In this document: piece by piece, positions 43,986 to 53,414 of the stretch
Position numbering within the stretch: position 1 is the first letter of the stretch
How the letters are laid out: every line of letters starts with the position of its first letter
Assembly: GCA_038501625.1 (NCBI GenBank)
Contig: JAZAYU010000019.1
Location: 5,086,324-5,150,323 of the forward strand
DNA from: Corbicula japonica
Lineage: Eukaryota > Mollusca > Bivalvia > Venerida > Cyrenidae
Length of the DNA: 64,000 bases
Direction of reading: 5' to 3'
Program-made: the position numbers and the translations under genes
Notes under the pieces: generated by a model
The model's database searches: none
What the model was told of the DNA's origin: nothing
What the model saw: the letters and a program-made list of their open reading frames with translations, nothing else

Positions 43986-44300
43986 AAATCTGATATTAAA
44001 TCCATTACGAACACTCCAAATTTAGCCATTTTGGCAATCTTTGTATGAATGGTGCCAATTTCATTAAATAGGCAAATAGTGATTTGCAACGGTTCTATGA
44101 GTATGTGATGATGATCGGCATTTTAGTTAATCTGACCTTTAAATACTTGTTATGTAGTAATGTAAGCCGCATTTACATTTAAACATCGAAACACATTTTC
44201 AACTAGACACAAAAACTAAGCAACACAAAACATCAATTTAAAAGTCGACATGAGTATTTTGTTACTGACATCAATATGTGAAGTCCTTTGTCAAAAAATG
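43986..44300 (+). repeat. Segmental duplication, copy 2, right part
   Basis: Resumes homology with copy 1 (38660-38990): AACACTCCAAATTTAGCC, ATTTTGGCAATCTTTG, GGTTCTATGAGTATG, GACACAAAAACTAAGCAAC. It fades after AGTCCTTTGTCAAAA. Confidence 0.75.
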
Positions 44301-44977
44301 TATACGACTAAGAGAAATTGGTAAAAGTGTTTTTGACCTTGTTATTTCCTAGTTGCGTAAATAGATGACAAAAATGAAAATGCTGATTTCGCTCTTCGTA
44401 ATGTAATTTTCTTTTTATTTCACGTTTTCACCGTTTGCATTGTTTACAAATGGTCTTAGCACAGGTTATACTATATCCGGTTATATCTGCGTTATTTTAT
44501 TATCTTTTAAAATATTAAAAATGTCAATTATTTTAAGATAATGAATTCCAAACCAACATAACTAGACATAGATTGTAGGCTTCGCTTGTTGAGACAAACT
44601 GTTTGGACGTACAGTCTTTGTTTACGCAACTGTTTGGAAGTACAGTCTTTGTTTACGCATTTTTCATCCCTTGACCAGTTGTAAAGTTCGTTCTCTTTAA
44701 AGCTACTACCCTAGTAACCTATCGTATAAACCTAGACGTTAGGAGTTGCATTTATTCAGTGAAAATGTCATTTTCTATAGTCTACCGACAATACCGGATA
44801 TCCGGTTGCGTGAAACGCCACGGGTTGGATACGTTCCTATAGGTTATCCTTCCGTCATGCGCTCTTTTTATTATTTCTGTCAAAACTGAATCGATACGTC
44901 AGTCAGATATCTACAAGACATTTCAATTACTGCGGGGACTTAGACAAAACGACCATTCCTAATAAAACTGGAAATCA
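44301..44977. other. No gene; possible promoter-proximal DNA
   Basis: Includes a roughly 31-base direct repeat (CTGTTTGGACGTACAGTC and TTTGTTTACGCA, at 44598-44658). A GC-richer section follows at 44780-44900, containing ACCGGATATCCGGT. No frame of note. Confidence 0.35.
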
Positions 44978-45082
44978 ATGGCTCGAGAGCGGAAGGTTGT
45001 TCTCTTAACAATCGTGTATACTCTACAAATTTGTTCTTATTTGCTTGGTTTACTGACCATGCAAGAAGAAGCAAAATGTTGA
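44978..45082 (+). CDS. Short open frame with a signal-like hydrophobic segment
   Basis: 34 codons from ATG (context AATCAATGG) to TGA, with an in-frame stop just upstream. MARERK is followed by about 21 hydrophobic residues, as in a signal peptide or single membrane anchor, then MQEEAKC. It could be a first coding exon, a small membrane peptide, or chance. A strong splice donor is not evident. Confidence 0.2.
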   Translation: MARERKVVLLTIVYTLQICSYLLGLLTMQEEAKC

Positions 45083-45104
45083 TTCACAATAATATTTTCT
45101 CACA

Positions 45105-45500
45105 GGAACACCGCATTGCAGCTAAGTACGAATAAGTGCATTAATTTTGAGTACGAATACGTTTTATGAGCAATAATTTTACAGAAACGCTGCTAAGAGC
45201 GAGTTAGTTTTATGTTCATTAATTTTAAAGCATCGCTGCCACTTATGAAAAAGTTTTATGAACACCAATTTTAAGTATTAATTAGTTTTACGCTCATTAA
45301 TTTGACAGAATCGCTGCTAAGTACAAATAAGTTTTATGCTCATTTATTTGACAGCATCGCTGATTAGTATGAATAAGATTTTTCTCATTGATTTAATAGT
45401 ACGAATACGTTTTATGCGCATTAATTTTTACAGCACTGGTGCTAGATACGAATAAGGTTTTGGTTATTAATTTTACAGCAATGCTCTAAGATATAGTGTA
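45105..45500 (+). repeat. Decayed tandem repeat, about 46-bp units
   Basis: TTAATTTTACAGCATCGCTG, CTAAGTACGAATAAG and TTTTATGCTCA recur about eight times with substitutions and indels. Confidence 0.6.
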
Positions 45501-46391
45501 CAGAGGTAGTCCAAATTAAGTCCAGAGCTTTTTTTAATGTTTCGACTAAAGCAGCATCGGTATTTAGTACGAATAATTGCCAATTTTTGCCCGCACAAAT
45601 ATATAAATTCTGCGCCAAGAAATAGTTCTCAAGAAATTTAATTATTCCCCAGTAATGTAAATGATGAATGGAAGATGTTAATTTTTTTAGTTAAATCAAA
45701 TATGTCATTTAAAGAATGTATTTTAGAATAAAAAACTGAAAATATTTAATAAACATAAAAAGGTAAACAATGACAATAAACTCACAAAATTTAACGAATT
45801 GGAACATACATGTATAACTAAACTTGAGACTAAAAACGGTAACTGTTCTATAAAGCCCGAACATCACTGTATATTATTGAAATACGTTTGGCCTTTTGTG
45901 CCATGGTTACTGAAACATGATAGCTTCAAAAATAATTTGTATCTTTTGTCTACATTTTTTACAATATGATGATTTGCTGCTTGGCCTAACGGCTCAACAA
46001 GGTTCAGCCGTTAACTTAACAGTATCTCATGTGCAAAATTTCACTGTAATTTAGCCTTTGGAAAGAACTCAACAGAACCTTAAATAGTTGGCAATACCTT
46101 ATGTAGTTTTTAATTTGGAAATGAAAAATTTAGTTAAAATAAACATGTTGTTGACCTATCAGGTTTCATAGACGTATTACATTGACAGGCATTAACAATG
46201 TTTTAGGATTTCACCGCGTTATTGTTGCCAGTGATTTGTTCTTATGTTCTAGATAAATAGTGTTACTCTGACATTGGCTTAGAACTATTTTCCTAAGACT
46301 TTACTAATCGATCATAGTATTTTCGCGATGTGCTATAAATCTATAGATTTCTCCCACTAAACCATTCACTCTCTTAATTATTGATGTCATT
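45501..46391. other. No gene seen
   Basis: AT-rich. An X-box-like GTGCCATGGTTAC lies at about 45899. No frames. Confidence 0.35.
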
Positions 46392-47020
46392 TTAGACAGC
46401 CGACGACGACGATAGAGTGATATTTTCACTCTTTAACAATTCCTTGAAGTTTCTAGTTTCATATCGTATTGCAAGATGCCACAGGGCATTAGCTTTTCTC
46501 TAACAATATTGTCGCTCTTCAATAACGATCCAGATTAAAGAGCTACCAAAGGAATTGTTGCTGTTTAGTAAATATTGCCTTTTTCCAGCCGAAAGAAATT
46601 CTGGAGATCTCATAAATTCGTTGTACTTTCATATCAGATTTTGTTTTCTCATCGAATCTGATTTCTCCACAGTTCCATAACGCAAATTCGTCAATTATCA
46701 AAACGAAGAAAAAAGGCAATGTATAAAAAACTTACAAATAAAAAATCGATAACGTTTCTCAGAGAAGGAAGCACCGTTCTAAGGGCTTAATTAATTGTAT
46801 TCATTCTGTGTGGACTGGAATGAAATATTGGTCTTAAACCTTCAGAAATGAGACGACGTTATATTGGATAGACCCCTACAGTGTAAACAAAATTCGTTAA
46901 CCGAAAAAATCGCATTGAAAGGATTTATGCTTTGATCAATTGTGTTAACCGCTTTGCCAACATTTTCTTTATGTGATTGAAAAACAAAACTTTGTTTAAA
47001 AAATTGAGGATTATTAATGC
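46392..47020 (-). pseudogene. Candidate decayed coding relic, unknown family
   Basis: Three consecutive minus-strand stretches have protein-like composition. First, about 46840-47020 reads roughly 60 open codons, including VGKAVNTIDQSINPFNAIF. Second, 46553-46731 reads 59 codons, including GEIRFDEKTKSDMK. Third, 46392 to about 46640 reads in one frame with a single TAG, including RKANALWHLAIRYETRNF and KELLKSENITL. Frames change between stretches, as in an old pseudogene with frameshifts. No family recognised; chance cannot be excluded. Confidence 0.25.
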
Positions 47021-47229
47021 CTAAAAGAACTCACGGAAATCGGTGAGTAGCGGCCTTGATTATTTTTTTCTTGCATGTTTAACTGTTGCAACGCCAAATT
47101 TAATGAACAATATTTTTAGTAAATTTATTTCTTTGAAATAAGTTAAAACAAATTTAGTACATCCAAAAAAGCTAAAGAAACCAGCAATTTTTAAAGTGGT
47201 ATAAATATTAAATGTGACTTATGTACAAA

Positions 47230-47450
47230 AAATTAAGTGTCTCGTCGTTTTATTCAACTAAGCAATAAAATGCAATTAAGGGTGTCATCATTTAGTTCAA
47301 TTAAACAATGAAAAATATATATTGTTTTATTCCATTAAACACTGAAATATACATTGGTTTAATTCAATTAAACAATGAAATATACATTATTTTATTTAAT
47401 TAAACAATGAAATGTTATTAAGAGTTTAATTATTTTATTCAGTTTAACAA
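47230..47450 (+). repeat. Decayed tandem repeat, about 33-bp units
   Basis: TTAAACAATGAAATATACATT and TTTTATTCAATTAAAC recur (47303, 47337, 47370 and 47402), with older units to 47450. Confidence 0.6.
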
Positions 47451-47965
47451 AGCAATGTATTTGTTTGCATATTCTTCGTTTTAAGTGTATTTATTATGTA
47501 TAATTAACAATGAAAAAGATAAATAGGTAATAAATAGAGAATATTATTTCAAACATAATTCAAGAGCCAGGCATGGTTCCTCGTGCATAAATCTGACAAT
47601 GATGACATTAAAGCATTATGATATTGCAAAATCTTGACCTTTCGAAACTGTGCACAAAGAATGAAATATCGTGGTAATAAAATATCCACATATTTCTTTG
47701 ACATTTATTAGATTTATACTTTGTACGATTAATCCAAAAACGTAGTCTTACGGAAACAATATACTCTAATAGTTTAATATTCTTACTGTTGCTAAATGCA
47801 ATACGTAATTGCGATGGAATTTGCCAAGCTGGCTTTCACGTATTAGCAGAACTTGTATATACTAACGCAAATTAAAAAATGTGCATGGGGAAAATACATG
47901 GTAAAATGTTAGAAATATCATTGTATGCAAAATCACAAGGAATTCATGTCATTTGGACATCGAAC
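47451..47965. other. No gene seen
   Basis: AT-rich, no frames, no repeat match. Confidence 0.4.
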
Positions 47966-48210
47966 GAAAGCACGGGCAATTGTACAAAACCTGTTTTCGG
48001 TTGTTTTGATACGTGTATATCAAAATAAGTACTGTTAAACCCCTAATTAAGACCACACCGAAAAAGAACCACCTTGCAAATAAGACCACTATTCCTATGT
48101 CACATTTTACAGTTTTTCACTATTTTCTCTCCCTATATTAAGACCGCACCGACTAATAAGATCACTTTTTCCAAGTCCCAATAGTGGTATTAATAGCTGG
48201 GTTTCACTGC
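47966..48210 (+). mobile_element. Family H (pogo-like tips) MITE
   Basis: Left flank GGGCAATTGTACAAAACC and CGGTTGTTTTGATACG match the H copy at 16150. Tips: TACTGTTAAACCCC then TAATTAAGACCAC at 48029, and GTGGTATTAATAG then CTGGGTTTCACTGC at about 48183-48210. CAGT...AACC ends with TA flanks are typical of pogo/Tigger-derived MITEs. No transposase. Confidence 0.6.
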
Positions 48211-48225
48211 ATAATATCATGCATA

Positions 48226-48378
48226 CAGTGAAACCTTTCCATTAAGACCACCTCTGAGAAAATCGGTCTGTATAGTGGGATGGTCTAAATTCCGGGGTAG
48301 AAAATAGTTTAAAATTGTTAAAACGGACATAGTGGTCTTAATTTTAGGGTGGTCTGTTTCGAGGGGTTTTACTGTATG
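48226..48378 (+). mobile_element. Second family H MITE, 153 bp
   Basis: TACAGTGAAACCTTTCC and ATTAAGACCACC at the left; GGTGGTCTGTTTCGAGG and GGTTTTACTGTA at the right. TA flanks both ends. Directly follows the copy at 47966, and the two may be halves of a tandem pair. Confidence 0.65.
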
Positions 48379-48604
48379 TATAGTAAAGTATGCACAGTTT
48401 TTAAAACAGCGTTAGTTAACATTTTTGGCGAAAACATTAAATCCTTAAAGCACAAACTTTAAGTACATGTACCGCATTAATAACTTTTGGCGACGAGTGT
48501 AGACCCCGAGAGCAGAGTCTACACTTTTTGTTATTCATTCAATATATTTTTTACAATTACACAATCATACTCACGTGAAAAATTAAGAGTACAAGTTTCC
48601 TATG

Positions 48605-49085
48605 GAATCATTAATTTTCGCTGGGTACTTTTTTTCTTGGATTTAGTGAATATATCTATCCACGAATTTAAAACCACAACAAAGAATAAAATTACATTGA
48701 ATTGTATGTTGTTTTTTTTATATTTTTGGAAAATGAAAAAAAAAGCTACGTGATTGAGAACCAACGAAAATGCCGTTCTACCGAAAAAAAATCCATATTT
48801 AATCCACACGGAAATAAATGCATTTAACAGTATTGCTAGATTATGGAAAAAGTTATCCATTAAAATATTTTATTTAATAATCCAAAATCTTCAGACCAAC
48901 ATTTCTTACTATGAATTCTTTAATGTTCGTTGGGTACTAAATTTCGTGAACTTCGAGGGCAGATCCACGAATTTAAAACCAACAGGTTCTATAGGATTGA
49001 ACAAAAACATTGTTTAAAAAAACTGTGATCTACAAATTTAAGTACCAAAGAAAACGGTGGCTAGCGGAAAACCATAAAAATTTAT
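48605..49085. repeat. Two family F repeats
   Basis: About 48605-48800: TTAATTTTCGCTGGGTAC, ATCCACGAATTTAAAACC, GAACCAACGAAAATGCC. About 48905-49085: AATGTTCGTTGGGTAC, AATTTCGTGAACTTCG, GATCCACGAATTTAAAACC. The frames of 86-88 codons here lie in these repeats. Confidence 0.5.
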
Positions 49086-49434
49086 GACCAATAATATAAG
49101 CGAATCCGCATTAGGAATTATTATACGAGTTTAGAAAAAAAATCTGTTAAGTGTCTACTCTAAAGTACATGTACTTTATCAAGCAGTTAATAGATATAAT
49201 GGCTAGTCTTTAGCTCTAGGATAAAAGTCTCCTCTGGAAAAAAAATCAGAAATATAATATAATAATAAGCATTAATGACCTGACAGTAATAATAGGCAAA
49301 GGTTAAAAATCATCGTCTACATTCGATTATATTTCAGAAAAGGATATATGTAGCTTTCCAATTCTTGAGAAAAGATCTTCTAATGTTGTGAGTTGTTGCT
49401 TCAAAAACGAAAATTGCGAATGATTTTCTTTTTG

Positions 49435-49516
49435 TAGGTTTTCGGTAAAACGGCATTTTTGTTGGTTCTTCATTTGCTGTTTTTCATTTTCCAAAATATG
49501 TTTAATGTATTTTTAC
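49435..49516. repeat. Family F fragment
   Basis: TAGGTTTTCGGTAAAACGGC, ATTTTTGTTGGTTC, TTTTCATTTTCC and AAAATATG. It abuts a large hairpin. Confidence 0.5.
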
Positions 49517-49769
49517 ATTTCAAAACAGTTCACTAAAACACAAATTCAATCCATCTCAACGTTTCAGGGGGATAAACCTCCTTCTTCAAGGGGCTTTAAC
49601 ATGGAAATACTAAATGTTTACATATTATCACGTTGTCATATTATCAGACATCGTGATAATATGTAAACATTTAGTATTTCCATGTAAAAGCCCCTTAAGA
49701 AGGGGGGTTTATCCCCCTGAAACGTTGGGATGGATTAAATTTGTGTTTTAGTGAACTGTGTTTTGAAAT
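49517..49769. repeat. Large hairpin, about 115-bp arms, 19-base loop
   Basis: 49517-49632 pairs with 49652-49769: ATTTCAAAACAGTTCACTAA against TTAGTGAACTGTGTTTTGAAAT, GTTTCAGGGGGATAAACC against GGTTTATCCCCCTGAAAC, and TTTACATATTATCACG against CGTGATAATATGTAAA. Few mismatches. A fold-back element without coding capacity; its transcript would form long double-stranded RNA. Confidence 0.9.
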
Positions 49770-50399
49770 TGTGTTTCTAGAGAACTGTAATTTTTGCATT
49801 TCATCATGGTTTAAAATTCATGGCTCGCTCTGTCCACGAAGTGCTCGAATTTTAACCACAGTGAAATTTAACCATTGAATGATATATTTAAATTTAAAAA
49901 AATGCGCAAATTTATACCCGTTATAGTAAATCGTTAAAGGCTTTCGAGTTAAATTTTGGCGTTCAACTAAATGTTTAATTGAAAACATGTATTTTTGAAT
50001 GAAAAAGTCAGCAGTTTTTATTAACATAAAAAAGATGAACAATGACATTAATAGTCGCATCATTTAACCACTTTGGCCATAGAATTAGTGAACTGTAACT
50101 GTTTTATAAAACACGCACATAAAAAAAACACACACACATTTATAAAACACGCACATCAATGTTTATGCTTGGAATAGTTTTGGCCATTTTGCAATGGTGA
50201 CGTAAACTAGATATGATAAAAAATAATTTGTATCGTTGTCTAAATTTCGTATTAAAAGATGATTTGCTACTGTAACAATAGGCAGAACGGCTCACGCGTG
50301 TTAAGCGATTAACTGTACATTTTGTGCTCTCAAGCAAAAAAGAAACACTGGAACAACTTTTATTATTGGTCATAATTTTTCGTCTTTTCGTTGACATAA
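49770..50399. other. No convincing gene
   Basis: Frames of 81 and 85 codons on the minus strand (49818, 50140) lack recognisable features. An AC-rich direct repeat, TATAAAACACGCACAT, occurs twice at about 50103-50158. Confidence 0.4.
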
Positions 50400-50525
50400 T
50401 TTTCGTAGATTCTTAAATTCGTGCATCTTAATTTTCTAAACTACATTCTGGTGGCTTTAAATTCCTGGATTGTTCTGTCCACGAAATTCGCAAAATTTCG
50501 TAACCAACAAATATTAACGAATTCG
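50400..50525. repeat. Family F fragment
   Basis: TTTTCGTAGATTC, TTAAATTCGTGCATC, TGTCCACGAAATTCG and AACCAACAAATATTAACG. Confidence 0.45.
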
Positions 50526-50807
50526 TAGTATTATCTTTCCGACAGTCCATAGCACTCTCTTACAATATCGGCTCATATACATTCACCTCTGTTATAGGCT
50601 GGGACTACTTTCAACTACTTTTACTTTAACTCAAAAAATTATTCACCAACTACGTTTAAAATAGCTTGTGTTTCTTCGGTTTAAATGAAAGATAATGAAG
50701 ATTCATGTCATTTTTATACCATAAGCTTTCGAATTTATAATTAGGACTGTATACAACAAAGCTTCTTAGTTTGGTAAAAATAAATCTTGACCTAGCGCCT
50801 TTCGCAG

Positions 50808-51032
50808 AGGTGTAAAGTGAATGTAAAGAACGACAACTCTGCGAAGGAGATTGAGTCCACAGTAAAATCAAAGATAATTGATTTTTCCATGTTATTAAAT
50901 GATGTTAGGCATACGGACGAATGCGTCCTCTTTAGGGCGAATTTGCTGGGTACATTGATGCTAATTGACCGAGATAAGCGAATAAAACACATTGATTTTT
51001 ATAAATGGGGCAAAGAACTGAACAATACATAA
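50808..51032 (+). CDS. Candidate terminal coding exon, about 74 codons, unknown product
   Basis: An acceptor-like CCTTTCGCAG ends at 50807. The frame from there is open to TAA at 51030-51032. Composition is protein-like: charged, with hydrophobic segments (SKIIDFSMLLNDVRHTDEC, GTLMLIDRDKRIKHIDF, YKWGKELNN). There is no ATG before position 50889, which fits an internal start of exon. I recognise no family. No upstream exon was identified, and no close AATAAA follows. Confidence 0.28.
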   Translation, partial: RCKVNVKNDNSAKEIESTVKSKIIDFSMLLNDVRHTDECVLFRANLLGTLMLIDRDKRIKHIDFYKWGKELNNT

Positions 51033-51240
51033 TATGAAACAATTAGTACATTTGTGTCATACATAGTTTACATCTAAATACAGGTTTTGGATGTAAAAGC
51101 TGTATTTGTATTATTTTTGTTTTTGATTTACATGTATGATAATTTCAGTTTTTTATGTGTATGTTGATCAGAGGAAAACATCCAGTATTACAAATAAGAA
51201 TGAAAATCCTCAGTCACTGTGTGCATTGCGGCAGCCAGAG

Positions 51241-51760
51241 AAAGTCTCCCCGTACATACTGTCAGTACTTTTATCGGTAGAAAGTCTCCCCGTACATACT
51301 GTCAGTACTTTTATCGGTAGAAAGTCTCCCCGTACATACTGTCAGTACTTTTATCGGCAGAAAGTCTCCCCGTACATACTGTCAGTACTTTTATCGGTAG
51401 AAACTCTCCCCGTACATTCTGTCAGTACTTTTATCGGTAGAAAGTCTCCCCGTACATACTGTCAGTACTTTTATCGGTAGAAACTCTCCCCGTACATACT
51501 GTCAGTACTTTTATCGGTAGAAAGTCTCCCCGCACATACTGTCAGTACTTTTATCGGCAGAAACTCTCCCCGCACATACTGTCAGTACTTTTATCGGTAG
51601 AAAGTCTCCCCGTACATACTGTCAGTACTTTTATCGGTAAAAAGTCTCCCCGTACATACTGTCATTACTTTTATCGGTAGAAAGTCTCCCCGTACATACT
51701 GTCAGTACTTTTATCGGTAGAAAGTCTCCCCGTACATACTGTCAGTACTTTTATCGGTTA
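51241..51760 (+). repeat. 40-bp minisatellite made from the family A left domain, 13 units
   Basis: AAAGTCTCCCCGTACATACT and GTCAGTACTTTTATCGGTAG repeat with exact 40-base spacing from 51241 to 51760, with only point changes (AAACTCTCC, CGCACATAC, CGGCAG). The unit corresponds to the A block GTCTCCCCGTACATATAGTC plus GTACTGTTATCAGTA. GTGTGCATTGCGGCAGCCAG precedes the array (A left end), and A sequence continues after it. Confidence 0.95.
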
Positions 51761-51835
51761 CCGATCGTATGGTGTGATGAAAACATTTTGTCAGGGTTAA
51801 TCGCTTAACGTATTTGGGGTTGTCCCGGCTTATCT
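51761..51835 (+). mobile_element. Remainder of the expanded family A SINE
   Basis: GTTACCGATCGTATGGTG, GTCAGGGTTAATCGC, TTTGGGGTTGTCCCGGC and TTATCTCC correspond to the middle of A up to box A. The copy then breaks into a C/T-rich tract (about 51840-51950) with no box B. So the array at 51241 lies in frame within one SINE copy. Confidence 0.75.
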
Positions 51836-51957
51836 CCAAACCACTATCCTCCCCTAATAACCTCCCCTCTCCCTCGTGCTCTTTTATCCCCCCCCCCACC
51901 CCAAATTCTCTGCATGTCTCTCCCTCCCCTTTAAACCCACACCACTCCCTTCTTTAT

Positions 51958-52205
51958 ATTGCCTGTACCTGGGAGCGAACCCGCACCATCACGGCGACAG
52001 CGCCTGTCTCTGCAATTCTGACAACGCAACTTATTAAGCTAGCCTGGACAACCCCCAAAAAGGTTGATCGGATAGCCCTGATATACGTTATCATCACTGC
52101 ATGACATCGGTAATAGATTACTTTCCTGATAACTGTACTGACTATATGTACGGGAAGACTTTTTACGCCCGCCACACTGCACAAATAGAGCTACTGTGAA
52201 TTTCG
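51958..52205 (-). mobile_element. Family A SINE, full length, inverted to the expanded copy
   Basis: On the plus strand: TGCCTGTACCTGGGAGCG, AACCCGCACCATCACGGC, AAGCTAGCCTGGACAACCCC, GTTGATCGGATAGCCCTG, ACTATATGTACGGGAAGAC and CCCGCCACACTGCAC. It forms an inverted pair with the A copy containing the 40-bp array. Confidence 0.8.
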
Positions 52206-52793
52206 AATTACTGTAAAATCCTTCACCCACCATCCAGGAGGAAGTTACATGTAACTACCACATACCAGGGCAGTAAACCTCATCCAGCGGATGCATTCGG
52301 ATCTGGCGGCTAAGGATATATTCCTATCTCATGAATAACATTATACCCTAGGTTAAAAAGAGAATGAATGGTTTTTTATAATCAAACAAGACCAGTAAAT
52401 GTTTCTTTTCGAAAATTACTTTGGGTATTGATGACTGATAGCCTGGTTTTAATTTTAGACTTTGAAGTATAGTTTGATTGGCAGAATTTATTATCGCAGA
52501 TCACCATGTCTGGCAGACACTTTAATTTAACAACTTTCCATCGGATATCCACACGAATAAGAATTAAAATTCGTGTCAGTTATGCTTCTTTGCAGACGAT
52601 ATTGCTTTATATTGCTTTCACTTTAGTGTAGTTATCAGTTATAATTACCTCCCTTGATGGTAATATGCTAATTTAAACCATGCAGAATGTCAATCATTGT
52701 GGTGACTGTACATGTATATGGTCATATCTAAACTTTTTGGGGGACACGGATGGTGTGTACTGTGTCCGTATCTTGCATGGATGGCTATCAATA

Positions 52794-52795
<2 letters not shown>
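52206..52795. other. No gene seen
   Basis: Unique-looking. ATTACCTCCCTTGATGG at about 52644 resembles the tRNA-like 5' flank at 27560 (GTTACCTCCCTTGG), a word that may mark another small repeat. Confidence 0.4.
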
Positions 52796-52888
<93 letters not shown>

Positions 52889-52987
52889 GAGAGAGAGAGA
52901 GATATGGAGAGAGGGAGAGAGAGAAATGAGAGAGAGAGAGAGATATGGAGAGAGAGAGAGAAAGGAGAGAGAGAGAGAGAGAGAAAG

Positions 52988-53042
<55 letters not shown>
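52796..53042 (+). repeat. (AG)n microsatellite, about 247 bp
   Basis: Long AG runs with GGAGAG, AAAGG and ATATGG interruptions, one segment (GATATGGAGAGAG) repeating. Four overlapping frames of 100-130 codons (Arg-Glu or Ser-Leu repeats) are artefacts. It sits where a family B repeat normally has GAGAGGAAAAGAGAGCATGG, so it probably grew from that stretch. Confidence 0.95.
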
Positions 53043-53043
<1 letters not shown>

Positions 53044-53213
53044 ATTTTTAATAAAATGATCAGCTTCAGAACAGACACCCAAAAAATTATCAAAAATAAG
53101 AACTCGACGGGTTACCGCCTTGGAACGGTCTGTGGCAAATCAAATTACCAGGGGAGGGGGTGTTAAACCAAGTTCTAGGGTGCACCAACCTCACACTTGC
53201 CCAAACAGGTACC
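53043..53213 (-). repeat. Family B fragment continuing from the (AG)n tract
   Basis: AATAAAATGATCAGCTTC, AAGAACTCGACGGGTTACC, GCCTTGGAACGGTCTGTGG, TTCTAGGGTGCACCAACC and TCACACTTGCCCAAACAGG. Confidence 0.65.
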
Positions 53214-53246
53214 AACAATGTCGAAATAGCGAGGCGAAAAACACAC

Positions 53247-53414
53247 ATGTGTGTTCCTTGCCACAAAGTGCGCGTAACGTTGTTTCGCCATTTGGTTGTT
53301 GACTTTATCAAAAGAAATTTCAAAAATATTATGTGTGTTCCTTGCCACAAAGTGCGCGTAACGTTGTTTCGCCATTTGGTTGTTGACTTTATCAAAAGAA
53401 ATTTCAAAAATATT
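53247..53414 (+). repeat. Perfect 84-bp tandem duplication
   Basis: Two identical units (starts 53247 and 53331): ATGTGTGTTCCTTGCCACAA, AGTGCGCGTAACG, TTTCGCCATTTGG, TTGACTTTATC, AAAAATATT. No differences seen, so very recent. 84 is a multiple of 3, so it opens duplicated frames on both strands (for example repeating MCVPCHKVRVTLF). No other evidence for coding. Confidence 0.9.

Noticed and set aside
51136..51480. 114-codon plus frame with SPRTYCQYFYR repeats
   Set aside because: A by-product of the 40-bp SINE-derived array.
52680..53093. Four overlapping frames of 100-130 codons (Arg-Glu and Ser-Leu repeats)
   Set aside because: They are translations of the (AG)n microsatellite and open on both strands at once.
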